Below are positions 7,136 to 14,904 of a stretch of DNA of 15,942 bases, in pieces. Position 1 is the first letter of the stretch. Every line of letters begins with the position of its first letter. A program made the position numbers and the translations under genes. The notes beneath the pieces were generated by a model, which saw only the letters and a list, made by a program, of their open reading frames with translations, ran no database searches and had not been told where the DNA came from. This DNA comes from Nitrospinota bacterium (lineage in GTDB: Bacteria; Nitrospinota; Nitrospinia; UBA9942; JAHJSF01). The stretch covers positions 1-15,942 of the forward strand of contig JAHJSF010000182.1 in the NCBI GenBank assembly GCA_018830405.1. Direction: 5' to 3'.

Positions 7136-8404
7136 TCACTTCTTATAAGGGGTTCCATTGATAACTATCATGTTTTTCCCCGACTCCTTGGCCTTATAGA
7201 GAGATTTGTCCGCAGCCTCAAGAAATGCCTTGGCGTTGTCGGTTTCAGGGGTAATATCCGCCAAGCCAAATGTGGCGGTGACCCTAAAAGTTTCCCCGCT
7301 TTCGGTGCGGAATTCCTTGTTCCGCATATCTTCCATAATTCTCTCTAGGCTTATTACAGCCTGTTCCGACCCGGTGTGGGGGAAGAACATGGAGAACTCA
7401 TCTCCCCCAAATCTTCCCGATATATCATGCTCTCGGAGGTTTTCTATTATTGATTCGGAGAAGTAGAGGAGGACTTCATCTCCCATGCTGTGCCCGTAGA
7501 GATCATTTATATCTTTAAAGTTATCCAGGTCGGCGATACATAGAGACAACTTTGTCTGGTACCTTAGGGCTGTTTGAAAGGTGGAGTTAAGCTGATCTAC
7601 GAAGCACCTTCTATTGTAAAGGGGGGTGAGGGTGTCATGGATTGCCTGGAACCTCAATTTCGCCTCAAGTTGTTTTCCCCTTATGGCGTACCTTATGGAA
7701 CGGTCGAGGAGGGAGGCGCTAACCTCCCCCTTCTCTATATAATCAGCCGCCCCGGCGGCCATGGCCTCCATATCAACAAAGTAGTTCCCCAGGCCGGTTA
7801 GTATGACGCAGGGGAGTTCGGGGTTATAGTCACCAATCTCGCGGAGCAGTTCAACGCCTGATCTTTCTCCGAGTTTATAGTCTATAAAACACACATCGTA
7901 GTTTCCCTCTTTTATTTTTTCGAGCGCCTCGTTGTATGATGGGGTCCAGGTTAGATCATAATGGCTGTTTGGAACCTCGGATAAGAGGTCTTTCATGAAG
8001 ACATATTCGTCTTCATCATCGTCTACCAAGAGTATATTTATACTGTCGCTGTCTTCGTATGAAGCGATTGCCTCCTCAACGGACTTGAATATTCGGATAG
8101 ATTTGAATAAATCGGTTTTGGCCGCGATTTTTTTAATAAGGTCATTATCGGCGACAATGCGAACCCCTTCTTCCTTTTTGGGGAACCTGGTTAGTATAAA
8201 AAAAATGGCGCTGGCCAAAAAATGGTCCTTTTGGCCTACCCTTGTCAGGTCGATGACTACCCTTTCACTTCCAGCATCCCCTTCGTTTAGTCTTAGGCAT
8301 CGGTCTATAGTAGATTTTAGGGCGAACAGGCTCTCGCCGTGGGGAGAGGCATTGGGTGATATAACATTAATACCTCTCTCTTTTCTATGTTCAATAGGTG
8401 TCAT
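7136..8404 (-). CDS. STAS-like/receiver/GGDEF diguanylate cyclase
   Basis: This protein has 422 residues and three domains. Residues 10-116 have the beta-alpha pattern of a STAS domain ('VVIDLTRVGQKDHFLASAIFFIL'), but the usual D-S-S/T-G phosphorylation motif is replaced. Residues 122-243 are a CheY-like receiver with acidic cluster D128-D130, phosphoacceptor D175, T203 and K225. Residues 253-420 are a GGDEF domain with 'HDTLTPLYNRR', an intact GGDEF signature at 333-337, and an RxxD inhibitory site (R324-D327) at the correct 5-residue spacing. It therefore probably makes c-di-GMP under phosphorylation control with product inhibition. It starts 17 nt after the receiver gene and ends the kinase operon. 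The STAS call is structural and less certain than the other two domains. No membrane segment is seen. Confidence 0.88.
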   Translation of the reverse strand: MTPIEHRKERGINVISPNASPHGESLFALKSTIDRCLRLNEGDAGSERVVIDLTRVGQKDHFLASAIFFILTRFPKKEEGVRIVADNDLIKKIAAKTDLFKSIRIFKSVEEAIASYEDSDSINILLVDDDEDEYVFMKDLLSEVPNSHYDLTWTPSYNEALEKIKEGNYDVCFIDYKLGERSGVELLREIGDYNPELPCVILTGLGNYFVDMEAMAAGAADYIEKGEVSASLLDRSIRYAIRGKQLEAKLRFQAIHDTLTPLYNRRCFVDQLNSTFQTALRYQTKLSLCIADLDNFKDINDLYGHSMGDEVLLYFSESIIENLREHDISGRFGGDEFSMFFPHTGSEQAVISLERIMEDMRNKEFRTESGETFRVTATFGLADITPETDNAKAFLEAADKSLYKAKESGKNMIVINGTPYKK

Positions 8405-8421
8405 TTTTTGTCTTATTTTAG

Positions 8422-8871
8422 CTATTGTCTGTCTCCGTTGGGGGGGAGCTTTACTATTTCAACCCAATATTTTTTCAATGTCCTCAATACCGCCACTAAG
8501 CCGTCAAATGTTACCGGCTTGGTGATAAAACCGCTAATCCCACGTTGGTATGTCTTATTTATATCCTCCTCAGCGCTTGAGGTTGTTAAAACAACAATAG
8601 GAATACTTTTTAAGGCGCTGTCCGCCTTAATCTCTATCAGCGCCTCCCGCCCATCCTTTTTGGGCATATTAAGGTCGAGAAGGATTAGATCCGGCCTCGG
8701 GGCATCCTTATACTCTCCACGCTTATGGAGATAATCGAGCAACTCTTCCCCATTATGGACAAAACTAAGATTATTAATAAGGAGGAAGTCTTGCCAAGCC
8801 TCTTTCAGGAGCATACAATCCTCCAGGTCATCATCGGCCACTAAAATTTGAATCGCTTCTTCGCCCCCCAT
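8422..8871 (-). CDS. Single-domain response regulator, Rcp1-like
   Basis: The protein has 149 residues and consists only of a receiver domain, with D13-D15, phosphoacceptor D66 in LLDLNMP, T96 in VVLTTSS and K118 in ITKP. 'HNGEELLDYLHKRGEY' after beta 2 and 'LTTSSAEEDINKTY' are typical of the Rcp1 subfamily, which pairs with kinases of the 'ASHDLQEPLRKV' type such as cyanobacterial phytochrome Cph1. It lies 51 nt downstream of just such a kinase and 17 nt upstream of the REC-GGDEF gene. With no output domain it probably shuttles phosphate or competes with the cyclase receiver for it. Confidence 0.9.
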   Translation of the reverse strand: MGGEEAIQILVADDDLEDCMLLKEAWQDFLLINNLSFVHNGEELLDYLHKRGEYKDAPRPDLILLDLNMPKKDGREALIEIKADSALKSIPIVVLTTSSAEEDINKTYQRGISGFITKPVTFDGLVAVLRTLKKYWVEIVKLPPNGDRQ

Positions 8872-8922
8872 AACACCCCCCTGCCTTCTTATTGTCGTTC
8901 CGCGGAAACCGCACGTGGGTCA

Positions 8923-10893
8923 TTATCTCATATTTTTGTTATATATGGGTAGCCTAAGAATAAAGGCCGCCCCCTCCCCAAGCGTGCTTTCCGCCCTTAT
9001 TTTACCATTGCAGTTGTCAACTATCTTTTTGCAAATCGACAGGCCGATGCCGGTTCCCTGGTATTCCCCTTGACCGTGCAGCCTTTGAAATATTGTAAAT
9101 ATTTTTTCTTTATATTTTTCATCAAAGCCTATTCCATTGTCCTTAACGGTTATTTGGTAAAATCCTTGGCCGGCTCTTTCTCCATATATTTTTATATGCG
9201 GCGGTTCATCTTGTTTGCGGAATTTTAGGCCGTTGTCTATAAGGTTCTGGAATAATTGATAGATGTGTAGATTGTTTGACAGCACCTCTGCCCCCTCGTC
9301 TAGGTCGATATCTATAATGTCTCCCCTCTCTTCCGAACGGAGGTTGGCCGCTACCTCCTTTATTGTCTTATATAGGTTGACAGCTTCCTTTGTTTCTTGA
9401 CTTGACGACACCCTAGAGTAGCTGAGAAGGTCCTTGATTAGTTGCTGCATTCTTCCTACTGCTTTATTCATCCTGGCCATATAATCGAGCCCCTTCTCAT
9501 CCAAGGCGTGGCTATATTTTTCCCTTAGTCGGTCGGAAAATGCAACTACTTTTCTGAGCGGCTCCTGAAGGTCGTGGGAGGCCATATAAGCGAATTCTTC
9601 AAGCTGCTTATTTGAGTAGAGGAGGCGATTGGCGGTGTCTGCTTGTCTCTTCTCCGCCTTTTCGCGGTTAGATATCTCGGCCACGAGACGCTTCTGCCGC
9701 TCTTCAAGGTCTTCCATTATATTGAGCATGGCTGTCCTGTTTCTCTCCAAGTAGTTTTTCTCCTCCTCGGTGCCGGCAAGTGTATCTATCAGGTCTCTGC
9801 TTCTGGCCGCTATCTTTTCTTCAATCCCCCTGTTGATATCTTTGGCCCGGGTAATTAGGGCCTTAATCGAATCGGCCAGCTCTGCTATTTCGGCCACTTC
9901 GTGGTGGGTGGTATCTATATTAAAATCCATATTTGAGAGACCAACCCTTTCGACCTCTTTCTTAAGATTGTCTATAGGGTCAAGAACCAGGTCAGATATA
10001 TATATGGAGACCAGGTAGCTGATAGAAACGAAGAAGAGGGAAAAGAGAATGAGTATCAGCTTCAGGGACCTTATAATTGCCAACGAGCCCTCTTCCTTAA
10101 GTTCTCCCTTTACGCTCCAATTAGTACCTTCTATAGGGCTGCACGTCCCCACAATATTAAACCCGCCATTCTTATACCTGTATATTTTGCCGAAGGGGGA
10201 GTTGGTCCCGTTATTTTTGGAGCACCTTTTTATGGCCGATTCATCCTCTGAGTTCCTGCTGAGGAGTCTGCTGATTCCATTCCCCTCTTTATCTACAACG
10301 GAGAGAGTTACCCAGCCTAATTCTTCCCCGATTGAAGATAATATTTTATTGATAGTGTCGATCCTTATCTCCGCAACTATCCTCCCCTCCTCTCCATTAG
10401 GCCTATTTATTGGGTGACTAAAGGTGATTGTATCGATTGGGTAGAGGGTCTCCCTATGCCCGATCTGAAAATTACTGTCAGGTTTAAGTGTTGGCGATAA
10501 ACTTTTATCCAGGCCTATAAGGATTTCATCCGTTGAGACCGTTACTTGACCATTTTTGTTCACCAAGGATAAGGAGGCGATGTCAGGATAGTAGCGCATG
10601 ATATCCTTCATCTTCCCCAGGTACAGACCGTGACCCCCGTTGCCCCCACGTGTACCATTGGTTGGATATTCGATAAGGGGGTAATCTGTCGCGATAAGCC
10701 TTATAATGTTTTTGTACTCATCCAAGAGGGCCTCTATGTTTTTGGCGCCTCTTGTGGTCTGGCTTTGCAGGTCGGATATGAAGCGGTTTGTTACATATTT
10801 TCGGGCGAAGGGGTATAACGAGACGACCAACATTAGGGACAGAAGAATAGACGCTGTCAGCCAATATAGTCTTATCCGTGTCCCTATCTTCAT
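8923..10893 (-). CDS. Membrane sensor histidine kinase, Cache-like/HAMP/HisKA/HATPase
   Basis: This protein has 656 residues. TM1 is at about 9-30. A periplasmic Cache-like sensor spans about 35-265, with 'IASLSLVNKNGQVTVST' and 'VTLSVVDKEGNGISRLL' as typical strands. TM2 is at about 275-300, HAMP at about 300-352, a long coiled coil at about 355-430, and HisKA with phosphoacceptor His440 in 'MASHDLQEPLRKV'. The ATPase domain shows the N-box 'QNLIDNGLKF' (549-558), DNGIGF (585-590) and GTGIGLSI (613-620). All catalytic motifs are intact. It is the first gene of a three-gene unit with an Rcp1-like receiver and a REC-GGDEF protein, making both likely targets. The sensed ligand is unknown. The Shine-Dalgarno before ATG 10893 is weak. 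Confidence 0.92.
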   Translation of the reverse strand: MKIGTRIRLYWLTASILLSLMLVVSLYPFARKYVTNRFISDLQSQTTRGAKNIEALLDEYKNIIRLIATDYPLIEYPTNGTRGGNGGHGLYLGKMKDIMRYYPDIASLSLVNKNGQVTVSTDEILIGLDKSLSPTLKPDSNFQIGHRETLYPIDTITFSHPINRPNGEEGRIVAEIRIDTINKILSSIGEELGWVTLSVVDKEGNGISRLLSRNSEDESAIKRCSKNNGTNSPFGKIYRYKNGGFNIVGTCSPIEGTNWSVKGELKEEGSLAIIRSLKLILILFSLFFVSISYLVSIYISDLVLDPIDNLKKEVERVGLSNMDFNIDTTHHEVAEIAELADSIKALITRAKDINRGIEEKIAARSRDLIDTLAGTEEEKNYLERNRTAMLNIMEDLEERQKRLVAEISNREKAEKRQADTANRLLYSNKQLEEFAYMASHDLQEPLRKVVAFSDRLREKYSHALDEKGLDYMARMNKAVGRMQQLIKDLLSYSRVSSSQETKEAVNLYKTIKEVAANLRSEERGDIIDIDLDEGAEVLSNNLHIYQLFQNLIDNGLKFRKQDEPPHIKIYGERAGQGFYQITVKDNGIGFDEKYKEKIFTIFQRLHGQGEYQGTGIGLSICKKIVDNCNGKIRAESTLGEGAAFILRLPIYNKNMR

Positions 10894-10916
10894 TTATGAT
10901 TCTTTCTTGTTTCAAT

Positions 10917-10982
10917 CCCCCTTAACAAAGGGGGAACAACCCCCTTTTATTCCCCCTTTGTTAAGGGGGATAGGGGGTTGTT
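10917..10982. repeat. C/G-rich palindrome pair at the 3' end of hisD
   Basis: CCCCCTTAACAAAGGGGG (10917-10934) is identical to 4761-4778. It is followed by a larger inverted repeat in which AACAACCCCC (10935-10944) pairs with GGGGGTTGTT (10973-10982) around CCCCCTTTGTTAAGGGGG (10952-10969). The right end overlaps the hisD stop codon, so on the minus strand the hisD message runs straight into a strong hairpin. It may terminate hisD and separate it from the kinase gene starting at 10893. Confidence 0.7.
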
Positions 10983-12261
10983 ATAATCTTTTTCTGACCG
11001 CCTCGGCGTGTCCCGACAAACCTTCATCTTCGGCTATTGATATGACCTGTCGGCCAACCTTAGCCAAGCTCTCCTTGTTGAATGATATTAGACTGGTTCG
11101 TTTCAGAAAATCATAGACGCCCAAGGGGGAGAAGAAACGGGCGCTCCCCCCGGTAGGCAGGACGTGGTTTGGCCCGGCCGCATAATCGCCGACTGCTTCA
11201 GGGGTGTAGCTTCCCACAAAAACCGCCCCGGCGTTAACGATTCCCTTTAGCTCTCGGTTAGGATTTTTGGTCATAATCTCAAGATGTTCCGAGGCGACTA
11301 TATTAGCCAACTCTACCCCTTCCTTCATATCTTTCACTATGAAGGCGATACAGTTGTTTTTGATAGACCTGATAATCATCTCTCCCCTAGCCTGCCGATT
11401 GGCCTGACGGGCGAGCTCCTTTTTGACCTCCTTGGCGAGTTCGATTGAATCGGTGACGAGCATCGGGTAGGCATTTTCGTCATGCTCCGCCTGCGATATC
11501 AGGTCGGCGGCAATAAAATCTACCCGGCTATCCTTGTCGGCCAGAATCAGTATCTCACTCGGTCCGGCCACCATGTCTATACCGACCACGCCGTAGAGCT
11601 GTCTCTTGGCCTCAGCAACATATACATTCCCCGGTCCGACAATCTTGTCTACCTTCTCAACCGTTTTTGTTCCGTAGGCCATGGCCGCAATAGACTGCGC
11701 ACCGCCTATCGGGAATATCTTATCTACCCCGGCTATCTCGGCGGCGGCCAATATGGTGGGGGATATCTTTCCGTTTGGTGTCGGGGTGGCCAAGAATATC
11801 TTTTCCACACCGGCGACTTGGGCCGGTATGGCATTCATCAGGACGGATGAGGGATAGGTAGCCTTTCCCCCCGGGGCGTAGATGCCGACCTTGGCTATCG
11901 GGGTAATGATTTGCCCCAGAGTTATGCCCGGTTCTGAAACCTTCCAACTTTTCTCCAGCTGGTTTTTGTGGAATTTTCGTATCCTGTTGGCGGCGAATTT
12001 CAGGTCGCTTACTAGGCCGCTTGAGGCCTTCTTAGCCCCCTTGATTATATCTTTACGCTCAATGGCGTAGCCGTCGGGAGACAGGTCAATACCGTCAAAC
12101 TTTTTGGTAAACCTAATGACCGCTCGGTCTCCCTCTTTTTTTACCTTTTTGATTATTGTTCGTACGGTATCTTCTATCGAGTCGTTGGAATAATCACCCC
12201 TATTTTTTATCTTTTTTAATTCTCTCTCAAAACCCTTGGTGCCGCTTTCAACTATTTTCAT
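10981..12261 (-). CDS. hisD: Histidinol dehydrogenase
   Basis: This 426-residue protein is full length for HisD. It oxidises L-histidinol to L-histidine in two NAD-dependent steps with zinc in the active site. The zinc ligands expected from E. coli HisD are present: Gln257 and His260 in SQAEHDE, Asp359 in GDYAAGPNH and His418 in GLSGHAEAV. The catalytic pair Glu325-His326 in ASEHLEI is intact. 'VGIYAPGGKATYPSSVLMNAIPA' and 'IVGPGNVYVAEAKR' are family hallmarks. ATG 12261 is preceded by GGAGAAAG at a somewhat long distance. No other his gene is in the window. On the minus strand a perfect TTGACA lies at 12357-12362, but the nearest -10-like TAGAAT (12331-12336) is 20 bp away, so its promoter is unresolved. 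The stop codon is built into the palindromic repeat. Confidence 0.96.
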   Translation of the reverse strand: MKIVESGTKGFERELKKIKNRGDYSNDSIEDTVRTIIKKVKKEGDRAVIRFTKKFDGIDLSPDGYAIERKDIIKGAKKASSGLVSDLKFAANRIRKFHKNQLEKSWKVSEPGITLGQIITPIAKVGIYAPGGKATYPSSVLMNAIPAQVAGVEKIFLATPTPNGKISPTILAAAEIAGVDKIFPIGGAQSIAAMAYGTKTVEKVDKIVGPGNVYVAEAKRQLYGVVGIDMVAGPSEILILADKDSRVDFIAADLISQAEHDENAYPMLVTDSIELAKEVKKELARQANRQARGEMIIRSIKNNCIAFIVKDMKEGVELANIVASEHLEIMTKNPNRELKGIVNAGAVFVGSYTPEAVGDYAAGPNHVLPTGGSARFFSPLGVYDFLKRTSLISFNKESLAKVGRQVISIAEDEGLSGHAEAVRKRL

Positions 12262-12394
12262 AATATTTCTTTCTCCAAACTATAACCTTATGTTTTAAAG
12301 ATATATTCTCCAGAATAGCAGATAGACACGATTCTAACAAAATATAGTCCGGCACTTGTCAAACAGATTTGCTTTGAGATTAAATAGGCTAAAA

Positions 12395-12424
12395 TTGACG
12401 AAGGAAGACATGATATGATACAAT
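12395..12424 (+). promoter_or_regulatory. Candidate sigma-70 promoter of the tRNA-Thr gene
   Basis: TTGACG (12395-12400) and TACAAT (12419-12424) are 18 bp apart, placing the start of transcription near 12431, about 60 nt before the mature tRNA. A second perfect TATAAT lies at 12469-12474 but has only a poor -35 (GTTAAT at 12446). Confidence 0.4.
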
Positions 12425-12435
12425 TCCGCAGTTGT

Positions 12436-12465
12436 TAAACGGCGAGTTAATCTTATTAACCGTTT
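12436..12465. promoter_or_regulatory. Inverted repeat in the tRNA-Thr leader (possible operator or hairpin)
   Basis: GTTAATCTTATTAAC (12446-12460) is a perfect palindrome with a 3-nt centre. It is extended outward by AAACG on the left and CGTTT on the right, with a 4-nt offset on the left side. It lies between the two candidate -10 boxes of the tRNA gene, so it could be a repressor site or a processed leader hairpin. No regulator is named by the sequence. Confidence 0.35.
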
Positions 12466-12492
12466 GTTTATAATGACATTAGGTAGGCCATT

Positions 12493-12564
<72 letters not shown>

Positions 12565-12576
12565 TTTAAGCTGCGG

Positions 12577-14322
12577 CTATTTCTTCCGAGGTAATTTATC
12601 TTTTACCCCCTTTAGCTTGGACGAAATTTTAGGGTCTTCTTTTATGGCCAGAGATTTTTCCCAATTCTCGGAGGCCATCTTATAATCGTCAAGGGCATAA
12701 TAGACATCACCAAGGTGATCCATGATCAGCGGGTCGGCCGGAACAAACTTTAGGCTCTTCTTCAGTTCCTTGAGGGCCTTTTTATATTGCCCCCTCTTGT
12801 AGTAGACCCAGCCGATGGTATCAAGATAGTATCCGTTTTTCGGTTCCATCTTAAGACCCTCCTTTATATGGCCGAGGGCCTTATCCAAATCTCCCCCCTC
12901 TTCGGCTATCGTGTAGGCGATATAATTGTGGGCGGTTGAATGGTTAGGGTTGAGGGCTATGGCTCTCTCCATCTCCTCTATAGATCCCTTATAATCCCTC
13001 TTATTATCCAAGACGATGCCGAGCCAGAAGTGGTAATCGTCATCATTCGGGTTAAGCTCAATCGCCCGCCTCAAACTCTTCTCTGCCTCTTCATACCTCT
13101 TGTTGTTTAATCTGGCAACGGCCAGATAATAGTGGAGACTCGGGTTGTCCGGAAGCACCTTTATCCCCTTTTCAATTATAGCTATAGCGTCTTTCTCCCT
13201 CCCCGCATCTTCGTATAGTTTGATGAGGTGAATATATATATCAAAGTTACCTTTATCCTTCTTGAGCATCTCTTCCCACTCAATTGTGGCCTTATCATAT
13301 TGGCCGAGCTTTTCGTAGAGGTAGGCGATATATTTGTCTATCTTAGGGGAGTCAGGTTTGACACTCCTTATAAGGAGAAACTGCTCGAGGGACTCGGTAA
13401 TATTATTATCTTGATAATAGATAAGGGCCAGGTTGAACCTGCTGTTTACATCCCATGGGTAGTCAAGAAGTATAGCGTTAAGTGTCTCAACGGCTAGGTC
13501 ATACTTCTCTTGGCTCATATATATCGCTGCTACCTGTTCTAAGGCCAGGTGGTTGGTAGGTTCATTCTCAAGTATAATCGTGTAGGTATCAATGGCCCTC
13601 CTATAATCCTTTTCAAGCTGGTATATGACGGCCAAGTTTTCCAGGGCCTTATCAAAATCAGGCTTTATCCTTATACTCTTTTTAAGATATTTCTTCGCTT
13701 CTCGATACCTTTTGGTCATTACATGGGCCCGGGCGATATAGTAATATCCTAAGTAAGAATTTTTATCCTTTTTGGTCAGGAGGGTTAAGGTGTCGATGGC
13801 CTCGTCATACCTCCCCTCCTCTATGAATAGATGCCCCAGAGACAGGTACGAAGCTAAATAATCGGGATCTTTTTCTATTATCTCTCGGTAGGTCTTCTCA
13901 GCCATATCCGGTTTGTTGGTCTTGGCATATAGTTCGCCGAGGAGGAGGTGAATCTCTGAATCCTCGGGACGGAGGGCTGAGAACTCTTTTGTCACCTTTA
14001 AGGCCCCCTCCATCTCATTGGTATACATGGAGAGGATGATTATCTTCCTGAGAATTGTGATGGAGGCGGGGTCATAATCTCTGGCGGCCTTATACTCCTT
14101 CAAGGCTTCCGGCCTCTTATTGCCCATCTCAAATATCTGACCCTTGATGAAATGGCTATAGGCCCTGTGGTCGGAGGGGGGGGCTTCTTCAATGGTTCTT
14201 AGAGGCAGAATCAGCTCCTCAGGGATATTGAGCGGTTCCCTATCGGTCGGGGTGGTGACACAGCCGGTAAGTAGAGTAAAAATCAGTAGAGAAATTAGGG
14301 TTGAAGCTCTCCTATCTCCCAT
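12577..14322 (-). CDS. TPR-repeat lipoprotein
   Basis: The protein has 581 residues from ATG 14322. This start is preferred over ATG 14352 because AGGAGG lies 5-6 nt before it and a classic lipoprotein signal follows, with lipobox LTGC and C21. The rest, about residues 50-575, is a continuous array of roughly 13-15 tetratricopeptide units, each with the W/Y-G-Y-A-P spacing (e.g. 'AEKTYREIIEKDPDYLASYLSLGHLFIEEGRYDEAI'). It should be an outer-membrane- or periplasm-facing scaffold; TPR lipoproteins often serve secretion, polysaccharide or lipoprotein assembly. It overlaps the end of the dciA-like gene by 11 nt. A C8 run encodes residues 47-49 near the N-terminus of the mature protein. The partner proteins cannot be read from the sequence. 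Confidence 0.88.
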   Translation of the reverse strand: MGDRRASTLISLLIFTLLTGCVTTPTDREPLNIPEELILPLRTIEEAPPSDHRAYSHFIKGQIFEMGNKRPEALKEYKAARDYDPASITILRKIIILSMYTNEMEGALKVTKEFSALRPEDSEIHLLLGELYAKTNKPDMAEKTYREIIEKDPDYLASYLSLGHLFIEEGRYDEAIDTLTLLTKKDKNSYLGYYYIARAHVMTKRYREAKKYLKKSIRIKPDFDKALENLAVIYQLEKDYRRAIDTYTIILENEPTNHLALEQVAAIYMSQEKYDLAVETLNAILLDYPWDVNSRFNLALIYYQDNNITESLEQFLLIRSVKPDSPKIDKYIAYLYEKLGQYDKATIEWEEMLKKDKGNFDIYIHLIKLYEDAGREKDAIAIIEKGIKVLPDNPSLHYYLAVARLNNKRYEEAEKSLRRAIELNPNDDDYHFWLGIVLDNKRDYKGSIEEMERAIALNPNHSTAHNYIAYTIAEEGGDLDKALGHIKEGLKMEPKNGYYLDTIGWVYYKRGQYKKALKELKKSLKFVPADPLIMDHLGDVYYALDDYKMASENWEKSLAIKEDPKISSKLKGVKDKLPRKK

Positions 14323-14641
14323 AAGGCCCTCCTTTTTTTCCGTAAGAACCATATCCTGAATCCGTTACCCTGAAGACAATCTTATTAACCGCCTCTCCTC
14401 CCGATACGCTATTAAGCTTATCTCGTAAATTCCCTTCAAGAAACATAAGCTGTCTCATCCAAACGGCGTCCCTCACCTTCACAAAAAGGGTCTTTCCTTT
14501 GATGTCATATGGAGTGGCCACTTTGGCAATCTGCTCCCCTACCGCCTCGTCCCATATTTCAAAGGCCTTGTACTGGCGCATCTTCCCCTCCAAACCAAAG
14601 TTTTTCAGGGCCTTATCCAATATAGTGCCGATTGTCTTCAT
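14312..14641 (-). CDS. DUF721 family, DciA-like
   Basis: This 109-residue protein has the DUF721 pattern: 'FEIWDEAVGEQIAKVATPYDIKGKTLFVKVRDAVWMRQL' at about 27-65, then 'LRDKLNSVSGGEAVNKIVFRV'. DciA proteins with this KH-like domain load the replicative helicase DnaB in bacteria lacking DnaC/DnaI, but many DUF721 proteins are untested. The glycine- and tyrosine-rich tail (SGYGSYGKKGGPYGR) is short. The gene heads a unit with the TPR lipoprotein, overlapping its start by 11 nt, an odd functional pairing. No clear Shine-Dalgarno precedes ATG 14641. Confidence 0.75.
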   Translation of the reverse strand: MKTIGTILDKALKNFGLEGKMRQYKAFEIWDEAVGEQIAKVATPYDIKGKTLFVKVRDAVWMRQLMFLEGNLRDKLNSVSGGEAVNKIVFRVTDSGYGSYGKKGGPYGR

Positions 14642-14733
14642 ATTTTTATAATAAATGTATATCGGTGCAAAAATTAGGGATACTATGCAAAACTATCCTA
14701 TCACCGGAAGCTCATATGTTAACAGATTTATTT

Positions 14734-14787
14734 ATCCTTATCCAAGGATGGGGGGGAGCTATTTATGGATGTGCCAATCTCCCCCCC
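14734..14787. repeat. Two adjacent hairpins in the divergent intergenic region
   Basis: ATCCTT (14734-14739) pairs with AAGGAT (14744-14749). Directly after it, GGGGGGGAG (14750-14758) pairs perfectly with CTCCCCCCC (14779-14787) across a 20-nt loop. The region lies between the divergent dciA-like gene and the sigma-28-promoter gene. No U-run follows on either strand, so a terminator is not clear. Confidence 0.55.
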
Positions 14788-14827
14788 TGCATAATAGTAA
14801 TTAAGCGGGGAAATTTAATATATCGGC

Positions 14828-14854
14828 TAATCAAAAAAATGTTTTCGCCGATAT
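14828..14854 (+). promoter_or_regulatory. Candidate sigma-28 (FliA) promoter
   Basis: TAAT (14828-14831), a 15-bp spacer and GCCGATAT (14847-14854) match the FliA consensus TAAA-N15-GCCGATAA at 3 of 4 and 7 of 8 positions with exact spacing. Transcription would start about 40 nt before ATG 14905. A TATAAT at 14868-14873 could serve sigma-70, but it lacks a good -35. Confidence 0.5.
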
Positions 14855-14904
14855 TAGATGTAGGGGCTATAATATGAGAAACAATATATGGGAAAGATAC
14901 TGCT

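Noticed and set aside
14323-14352. Upstream start (MVLTEKKEGL) for the TPR lipoprotein
   Set aside because: The downstream ATG at 14322 has a strong Shine-Dalgarno and gives a normal lipoprotein signal peptide.
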